Origin: CPC320 sp002684375
GTDB lineage: Bacteria; Pseudomonadota; Alphaproteobacteria; Rhodobacterales; Rhodobacteraceae
Direction: 5' to 3'
Length of the DNA: 38,569 nucleotides
NCBI GenBank assembly: GCA_965662545.1
Contig: CBFIHZ010000034.1
Location: 1 to 38,569 of the forward strand
The stretch's first letter is position 1; every line of letters begins with the position of its first letter. The translations under genes were made by a program, and so were the position numbers. Below the pieces are notes generated by a model. The model had not been told where the DNA came from. It was given only the letters and a program-made list of their open reading frames with translations, and did no database searches. Below are positions 33,302-38,569 of the stretch, one piece after another.

Positions 33302-36255
33302 CGCAGATAAACCGCCTCGCCGGAGGGCAGGTCGACCAGACCAAAACCCTCAATTTCCACTTCGATGGTGCGGCCTATCGCGGTCACCCCGGCGACACAC
33401 TCGCCTCGGCGCTATTGGCCAACGGTGTGCGGTTGATGGGGCGTTCGTTCAAATACCACCGCCCGCGTGGTGTTTTGAGCGCCGGCTCAGAAGAACCCAA
33501 CGCGCTGGTCGAATTGCGCGGCGGCAACCGGCAAGAACCCAACACCCGCGCCACAACGGTAGAATTGTTCGACGGTTTGACCGCCCAAAGCCAGAACCGC
33601 TGGCCGTCGCTGACGTTTGACGCAATGGAGATCAACGATAAATTCTCGAATTTCCTTACTGCGGGTTTTTATTATAAAACCTTTATGTGGCCCGCAGCGT
33701 TTTGGGAAAAGGTATACGAGCCGATCATACGCAAAGCCGCCGGATTGGGGTCATTGTCGCAACAAGATGATCCCGATTGCTATGACAAAGGGTTTCTGCA
33801 CTGCGATTTATTGATCATCGGCGCCGGACCCGCAGGTCTTGCGGCCGCGCTCACAGCTGGAAACGCCGGTGCGCAGGTGATCGTCGCCGATGAGGATTTT
33901 GCCTTTGGCGGGCGGTTGAATGCTGAAACTATTACTGTTGGGGACCAATCAGGTGCAGATTGGGCGGCACAAACCGCCGCCGAACTGGCGACAATGCCAA
34001 ACGTACGCCTGATGTCGCGCACCACAGTGATTGGCGCGTTTGACCATGGCATTTACGGGGCGGTTGAACGGGTTTCAGATCACGTCGCCGTGCCCGACAC
34101 CGGCAAGCCACGACAGATTCTTTGGCGTATATATACCCAACGTACACTGCTGTGCACCGGCGCTTTGGACCGGCCCATTGCGTTTGAAAACAACGATCGT
34201 CCTGGTATCATGCTGGCCAGCGCCATGCGCAGTTATGCCAACCGCTGGGCCGTGACACCAGATCAGCAGGTTGCCGTGTTCACCAACCATGATGACGGCC
34301 ACCGAACCGCTACGGATATGTTGGCCAAAGGCGTCAAGGTAGCGGCAGTGATCGATACCCGCGAAAACGCCCCCAGAATTGCCGATTGCGAATTAATTGC
34401 CGGAGCACAGGTGATCGACGCTCAGGGACGCCTTGGCCTCAAAGGGATTAGGCTGCGCACACAAGACGGCAGGGAACGGGTCATTCGCTGTGGCGCTCTG
34501 GGGGTCTCGGGGGGGTGGAATCCCAACGTTCACATGACCTGTCACCAACGCGGAAGGCCCGTATGGAATGAGAGACTGGCGGCGTTCTGTCCCGGGGCTG
34601 ACCTGCCGAGAGGTATGTTGGTTGCAGGCGCAGCCCAAGGCGATTTCAGCACCGCCGCAGCGCTTGCAAAAGGCGCTGCTGCCGCTGCCGCTGCGCTATC
34701 AGATATTGGCATCATCGCCAGCGTACCGTCCCAGCCCGAGACCGAGGATGGCGACGTCAACATCACGCCGTTCTGGTATGTGAAATCCGGCAGCGGGCGG
34801 GCGTGGCTCGACCAGCAAAACGATGTAACAGTGAAAGATATCAAACTCGCCCATCAGGAAAACTTTCGCTCAGTCGAACATCTTAAACGCTATACCACGC
34901 TGGGCATGGCCACCGATCAAGGCAAGACATCCAATATGGGCGGGCTTGCCGTCATGGCAGAATTGACCGGAAAATCCATTCCGGAAACCGGCACGACAAT
35001 CTTTCGCCCTCCCTATACACCTGTGGCTATCGGCACCTTTGCAGGTCGCTCTACCGGCGCCGATTTTCGCCCGACACGGTTGACGCCAAGTCATAAATGG
35101 GCTGCCGAACAGGGCGCTGCATTTGTCGAGGTGGGCATGTGGCTGCGGGCGCAGTGGTTCCCGCAAGCCGGTGAAACCCATTGGCGCCAATCAGTTGACC
35201 GCGAAGTCTTGGCAACCCGCAAATCCGTGGGTGTTTGCGACGTTACCACTTTGGGTAAAATTGACGTGCAAGGAAGTGATGCTGCAACCTTTCTCAACAA
35301 GATCTACTGCAACGGTTTCGCCAAGCTGGCAGTTGGTAAAACCCGCTATGGGCTTATGCTGCGTGAAGACGGTATTGCCATGGATGACGGCACAACCGCG
35401 CGGTTGGGTGAGGATCATTTCGTGATGACCACCACCACCGCTAATGCGGTTGGCGTGTACCGGCATATGGAATTTGCCCGTCAATGCCTGTGGCCTGATC
35501 TTGATGTACAACTGATCTCAACCACAGAAGCCTGGGCGCAATACGCTGTAGCAGGGCCTAATTCACGCAATTTGCTACGCAAGATCATCGATCCAGCTTT
35601 CGACATTTCGAATGAAGCTTTCCCGTTTATGGCCTGTAGCGAAATCACCGTTTGTGGCGGGCTGCGGGCTCGCTTATTCAGAATTTCTTTTTCTGGCGAG
35701 TTGGCATTTGAGATTGCGGTGCCAACCCGCTATGGCGACGCGTTGATGCGCCGATTGATGGTGGCAGGGGAAGAGTTTGATGTGGTGCCTTACGGGACTG
35801 AAGCATTGGGTGTGATGCGGATCGAAAAAGGCCATGCTGCCGGTAACGAATTGAATGGCACCACCAGCGCGCAGAACCTTGGCATGGGGCGGATGGTATC
35901 GAAGAAGAAAGATAGCATCGGATCCACCTTGTCTGAGCGCGAAGGCCTCAATCAACCCGATATGTTGATGTTTGTCGGCTTTAAGCCGGTCGACAGCAAC
36001 GCCAAAGTCACCGCCGGTGCGCATTTAATGGCAAAAGACGCCGTGGCGAACGCTGCAAACGATCAGGGCTATATCACCTCGGCCGCCTATTCACCCTGCC
36101 TTGGCAGCTCGATTGGGATTGGTTTTTTGAAAAATGGCGGCGACCGAAAGGGCGAAATCATACGCGCCGTCAGCCCGCTTACCGGAACAGATATCCAAAT
36201 TGAGGTGGTCAGCGCCCATTTTATTGACCCGGAAGGAGAACGTCTGCGTGCATGA
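33298..36255 (+). CDS. soxA: Sarcosine oxidase subunit alpha
   Basis: SoxA, 985 residues, full length. Domains in order: an N-terminal ferredoxin-like fold (FKYHRPRGVLSAGSEEPNAL, about residues 15-95), an NAD/FAD-binding pyridine nucleotide-disulfide oxidoreductase part (LLIIGAGPAGLAAALTAGNA near residue 171), and a C-terminal GcvT/aminomethyltransferase-like half (from about residue 600: SVGVCDVTTLGKIDVQGSDA, then GVMRIEKGHAAGNELNGTTS). The C-terminal part captures the methyl carbon as 5,10-methylenetetrahydrofolate. Overlaps soxD and soxG. Confidence 0.97.
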   Translation: MTQINRLAGGQVDQTKTLNFHFDGAAYRGHPGDTLASALLANGVRLMGRSFKYHRPRGVLSAGSEEPNALVELRGGNRQEPNTRATTVELFDGLTAQSQNRWPSLTFDAMEINDKFSNFLTAGFYYKTFMWPAAFWEKVYEPIIRKAAGLGSLSQQDDPDCYDKGFLHCDLLIIGAGPAGLAAALTAGNAGAQVIVADEDFAFGGRLNAETITVGDQSGADWAAQTAAELATMPNVRLMSRTTVIGAFDHGIYGAVERVSDHVAVPDTGKPRQILWRIYTQRTLLCTGALDRPIAFENNDRPGIMLASAMRSYANRWAVTPDQQVAVFTNHDDGHRTATDMLAKGVKVAAVIDTRENAPRIADCELIAGAQVIDAQGRLGLKGIRLRTQDGRERVIRCGALGVSGGWNPNVHMTCHQRGRPVWNERLAAFCPGADLPRGMLVAGAAQGDFSTAAALAKGAAAAAAALSDIGIIASVPSQPETEDGDVNITPFWYVKSGSGRAWLDQQNDVTVKDIKLAHQENFRSVEHLKRYTTLGMATDQGKTSNMGGLAVMAELTGKSIPETGTTIFRPPYTPVAIGTFAGRSTGADFRPTRLTPSHKWAAEQGAAFVEVGMWLRAQWFPQAGETHWRQSVDREVLATRKSVGVCDVTTLGKIDVQGSDAATFLNKIYCNGFAKLAVGKTRYGLMLREDGIAMDDGTTARLGEDHFVMTTTTANAVGVYRHMEFARQCLWPDLDVQLISTTEAWAQYAVAGPNSRNLLRKIIDPAFDISNEAFPFMACSEITVCGGLRARLFRISFSGELAFEIAVPTRYGDALMRRLMVAGEEFDVVPYGTEALGVMRIEKGHAAGNELNGTTSAQNLGMGRMVSKKKDSIGSTLSEREGLNQPDMLMFVGFKPVDSNAKVTAGAHLMAKDAVANAANDQGYITSAAYSPCLGSSIGIGFLKNGGDRKGEIIRAVSPLTGTDIQIEVVSAHFIDPEGERLRA

Positions 36256-36814
36256 TCTTATAGCAATTACCCCGCTGGGCGGCACAACCGCGCAGACCGA
36301 CAGTTTTCCAGGCTTGGAAATCTCCGAGCAACCAAATTGGGCGCTGGCCTCGGTGAGCGCGCGGCACGGGGCGGCGAAAACGGTCCATAAGACCGCCCCA
36401 AACTTGATCGGCATTGATCTGCCCGAGGTCGGTAAAGTCAATTCGGGGCTGGAAATGACTGCCTTTTGGATAGGGCCGGATCAGTGGATGGTCATGGCCG
36501 CACATGACGCCCATGAAGATCTTGCCCATATGCTGCGTACCGGCTTTGGGTCCAGTGCTTCGGTCACCGAGCAAACCGACGGTTGGGCACGATTTGATGT
36601 TGAGGGCGAAAATACGGTGGCGATGTTCGAACGGTTGTGCCCGCTTGATGCAAAAGCCATGATTTCAAACAGCGTCAGCCGCAGTGCAATCGAACATCTG
36701 GGTTGTCTGGTGATTTGCAGTTCTGCGGGTTACAAGTTCAGCGTGTTGTGCCCACGTTCTTCTGCTGTCTCGCTCCATCATGCGCTGTGCACTGCGGCCA
36801 AAGGTCTGAGCTGA
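36248..36814 (+). CDS. soxG: Sarcosine oxidase subunit gamma
   Basis: SoxG, 188 residues, the fourth subunit, distantly related to the GcvT fold. Family features are MTAFWIGPDQWMVMAAHDAH and SVTEQTDGWARFDVEGENTV, then MFERLCPLDAKAM. The start is the GTG at 36248, which follows AAGGAG and overlaps the soxA stop; a longer frame from 36134 only runs inside soxA. Last gene of soxBDAG, convergent with the GlxA-type regulator 8 bp away. Confidence 0.92.
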   Translation: MHDLIAITPLGGTTAQTDSFPGLEISEQPNWALASVSARHGAAKTVHKTAPNLIGIDLPEVGKVNSGLEMTAFWIGPDQWMVMAAHDAHEDLAHMLRTGFGSSASVTEQTDGWARFDVEGENTVAMFERLCPLDAKAMISNSVSRSAIEHLGCLVICSSAGYKFSVLCPRSSAVSLHHALCTAAKGLS

Positions 36815-36822
36815 ATACACCA

Positions 36823-37830
36823 TTAAACCGCAGGCAGCGGTTTATTGGACTGCACCCGGAACAGATTGATTTTCTTACGATCATCCTGCGGTGAAAGACC
36901 AAAAGCCTTTTTGTAATAGCGGATCAGGGGCGTGGCGTTGGCGTAACCAACCGCATTGGCGATTTCGGTCATACTGTCTTTTGAATATAATACCAGTTGC
37001 CTGGCCGCATTCACCCGCAGCTGGCGGTAATACAAGGACGGGCTTTGATCGGTTGCCTTTTTAAAACTGCGCTCCAACTGCCGTGTCGAGACGTTGACCA
37101 TATCGGCCACCTCTGCCACATCCAATGGATGGGTGATGTGCTCGGCAAAAATCGCAACCGCTTCGGCAACCGGCGAGGGCAACATATCCGCAGTGCTTTC
37201 CCGTTTTGACGTGGGAATGCGTTGGCGCACCCCTTCACCACGCATCAGGGGATGCTGAAACCAGCAGGCCACCTCAGTCGTGATCGAGCCGCCAAGGCGC
37301 GCCTCGACCAGATGCAACATCAGATCGAAAGCCGCCGCAGCGCCCGACGCCGTGAACCGGTCACGATCAATCAAAATCACATTATCGGTGGTGGCCAGAT
37401 CAGGAAACTCAGCCTCGAATGCAGCCTCATAGCACCAGTGCACACTGCAGGTACTGCCCGCGAGCAGACCGGAACGAGCCAAAGGAAACACACCACCGCT
37501 GACCCCCCCCATGCAGACACCGTGACGGGCCAGATGTCGCAGGCGGCCATTGGCGTGTTTCGGGTTTTTAAACTGAGCAAGGGGACTACTGAGAAGGATC
37601 AAAAAATCAAGATCATCGGCTGTATCGAGGGTTAGATCGGGGTCAAAACTGACCAAAGCGCTGGATTTGACACGGTCACCAGTTTCAGAGATCAGTTTCC
37701 AGGCAAAAACCTCAGCACCCGCGATTTCATTTGCAGCGCGCAACGGTTCAATTGCGGATGTCAGGCATGACATCGGAAAACCTGGAAAAATAAGAAAACC
37801 AAGAACGATCTTTTTTTTGTCTTGATACAT
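36823..37830 (-). CDS. GlxA-family transcriptional regulator (GATase1-like plus AraC DNA-binding domain)
   Basis: A 335-residue regulator. The N-terminal DJ-1/PfpI-like domain (about residues 8-190) shows VLGFLIFPGFPMSCLTSAIE and the nucleophile-elbow region CMGGVSGGVFPLARSGLL, where the catalytic cysteine is replaced. The C-terminal AraC domain (about residues 225-320) shows LDVAEVADMVNVSTRQLERS and EIANAVGYANATPLIRYYKK. Relatives such as GbdR and SouR in Pseudomonas activate glycine betaine and sarcosine catabolism. Its position beside soxBDAG makes sarcosine or a related methylamine a likely effector; this is inference. Confidence 0.92.
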   Translation of the reverse strand: MYQDKKKIVLGFLIFPGFPMSCLTSAIEPLRAANEIAGAEVFAWKLISETGDRVKSSALVSFDPDLTLDTADDLDFLILLSSPLAQFKNPKHANGRLRHLARHGVCMGGVSGGVFPLARSGLLAGSTCSVHWCYEAAFEAEFPDLATTDNVILIDRDRFTASGAAAAFDLMLHLVEARLGGSITTEVACWFQHPLMRGEGVRQRIPTSKRESTADMLPSPVAEAVAIFAEHITHPLDVAEVADMVNVSTRQLERSFKKATDQSPSLYYRQLRVNAARQLVLYSKDSMTEIANAVGYANATPLIRYYKKAFGLSPQDDRKKINLFRVQSNKPLPAV

Positions 37831-37833
37831 ATT

Positions 37834-37858
37834 ATATTACCAAATAGCGGTGCGCTAT
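37834..37858. promoter_or_regulatory. Candidate operator: ATATTACC followed by ATAGCG-GTG-CGCTAT palindrome
   Basis: A perfect 6-3-6 palindrome (37844-37858) preceded by ATATTACC sits just upstream of the GlxA-type gene. ATATTACC and CGCTAT recur in inverted orientation at 37919-37935, next to the divergent XRE gene. The pair looks like two operators for one regulator controlling both promoters. Confidence 0.45.
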
Positions 37859-37918
37859 GAGCAAGAGTAGAGCCGTAACCCACTTTGCTTTAAGCAGCGC
37901 ATAGTATGGGAATATCAT

Positions 37919-37935
37919 ATAGCGTGGGGTAATAT
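37919..37935. promoter_or_regulatory. Second, inverted copy of the ATATTACC/CGCTAT elements
   Basis: ATAGCGTGGGGTAATAT is the reverse orientation of the elements at 37834-37858, with a shorter internal spacer and only one CGCTAT arm. It lies 29 bp before the XRE-cupin start. Confidence 0.4.
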
Positions 37936-37964
37936 CCACCTTTTTAGTTGTATCGGAGAGTTTT

Positions 37965-38569
37965 ATGACCGTTGCCAAACTGGCCCAAGACCCACACCGT
38001 GTTAGCGGTGAGCGAGAGAAAAATCTCGAAGTGGCGATTGGGCGCGAAGTTCGGGCCTATCGACGGCAGAAACAAATTACTGTTGCAGAACTGGCAAAAA
38101 TGACCGGCCTGTCAATCGGCATGTTATCTAAGATCGAAAACGGGCATACGTCGCCGTCATTGACAACATTGCAAAGCCTGTCACGGGCGCTGAGCGTTCC
38201 GGTAACCAGTTTTTTCCGCCGCTTTGAGGAACCGCGTGCGGCGGTTCATACAAAGTCTGGCGAAGGCGTCGAAATTGAACGCGCTGGCACCCGAGCGGGG
38301 CATCAGTATAATCTTTTGGGTCACGTTGGCTCAAACGCCAGCGGTGTGATAGTCGAGCCGTATTTGATCACACTCAGCGGCGAGTCTGATGTGTTTCCTA
38401 TGTTCCAACATGATGGGATCGAAATGCTCTATATGTTGGAAGGCGAGATAGATTACCGCCATGGCAATCAGGTCTATGCTCTTAAGCCCGGCGATACGCT
38501 GTTTTTTGATGCGGATGCGGCTCATGGCCCAGAAGTCTTGGTCAAATTACCCGCGCGCTACCTGTCAGT
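37965..38569 (+). CDS. XRE-family transcriptional regulator with C-terminal cupin, cut by window end
   Basis: At least 201 residues are present and the frame is open at the window end. The helix-turn-helix is at about residues 25-80 (RRQKQITVAELAKMTGLSIG followed by MLSKIENGHTSPSLTTL). A cupin_2 domain follows, with HDGIEMLYMLEGEIDYRHGN and LKPGDTLFFDADAAHGPE carrying the usual histidine/glutamate positions. Regulators of this architecture often precede glutamine synthetase-like, glutamate-synthase-like and methylated-amine genes in Rhodobacterales. The ATG at 37965 follows GGAG at 7-bp spacing. Divergent from the GlxA-type gene. Confidence 0.93.
   Translation, partial: MTVAKLAQDPHRVSGEREKNLEVAIGREVRAYRRQKQITVAELAKMTGLSIGMLSKIENGHTSPSLTTLQSLSRALSVPVTSFFRRFEEPRAAVHTKSGEGVEIERAGTRAGHQYNLLGHVGSNASGVIVEPYLITLSGESDVFPMFQHDGIEMLYMLEGEIDYRHGNQVYALKPGDTLFFDADAAHGPEVLVKLPARYLS

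Noticed and set aside
36134..36247. Upstream extension of soxG to an ATG at 36134
   Set aside because: It would lie wholly within soxA in another frame; the GTG at 36248 has a good ribosome site and starts at the family's normal N-terminus.

Overview
The window looks like chromosome of a marine alphaproteobacterium of the Rhodobacterales (Roseobacter group). Supporting signs are the leuS-lptE-holA run, the pmbA-cysQ pair, a DUF2125 protein, a TIGR03862-type flavoprotein, a soxBDAG sarcosine oxidase operon next to a GlxA-type regulator, and a candidate Irr (ICE) box by dps. Base composition is intermediate for the group. No tRNA, rRNA, CRISPR array, insertion sequence or integrase was recognised.

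Layout. 1-965 (minus) is a glycosyltransferase gene with two in-frame stop codons, cut by the window edge. 1137-5189 (plus) is the housekeeping operon leuS-lptE-holA. 5360-6616 is a flavoprotein, convergent with a short SDR-crotonase operon (7973-6613, minus). 8104-9645 is a secreted DUF2125 protein. 9841-11956 is pmbA-cysQ. 29207-31537 holds small genes (a crotonase remnant, DUF1289, dps, a hypothetical, a VOC protein). 31751-36814 is soxBDAG. The window ends with a divergent pair of regulators (GlxA/AraC type and XRE-cupin type).

The most interesting region is 12032-24833. One tandem SnoaL/NTF2-fold protein (minus) faces a nearly gapless plus-strand operon. That operon encodes a complete sugar-type ABC importer (ATPase, binding protein, two permeases), a single-domain SnoaL protein, a zinc dehydrogenase of the histidinol/sulfopropanediol dehydrogenase family, two tandem SnoaL proteins, a LacI regulator, a fourth tandem SnoaL protein and a MetE-core/CoM-transferase-like zinc protein. 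A DAO-type flavin oxidoreductase follows. In all, five proteins with about nine SnoaL-like domains accompany one importer, one alcohol dehydrogenase and one zinc thiol/alkyl transferase. I read this as an uncharacterised uptake-and-catabolism pathway for a small polyol-like or methylated compound. The substrate cannot be named from sequence, and no sulfonate lyase or other DHPS-pathway gene is present in the window.

Downstream, pncB-pncA (minus) make a nicotinamide salvage operon divergent from trhO. SoxBDAG oxidises sarcosine with transfer of the methyl carbon to tetrahydrofolate. The neighbouring flavin oxidases and the MetE-like protein suggest that methylated or aminated small molecules are a theme of this region, but a link between the clusters is inference.
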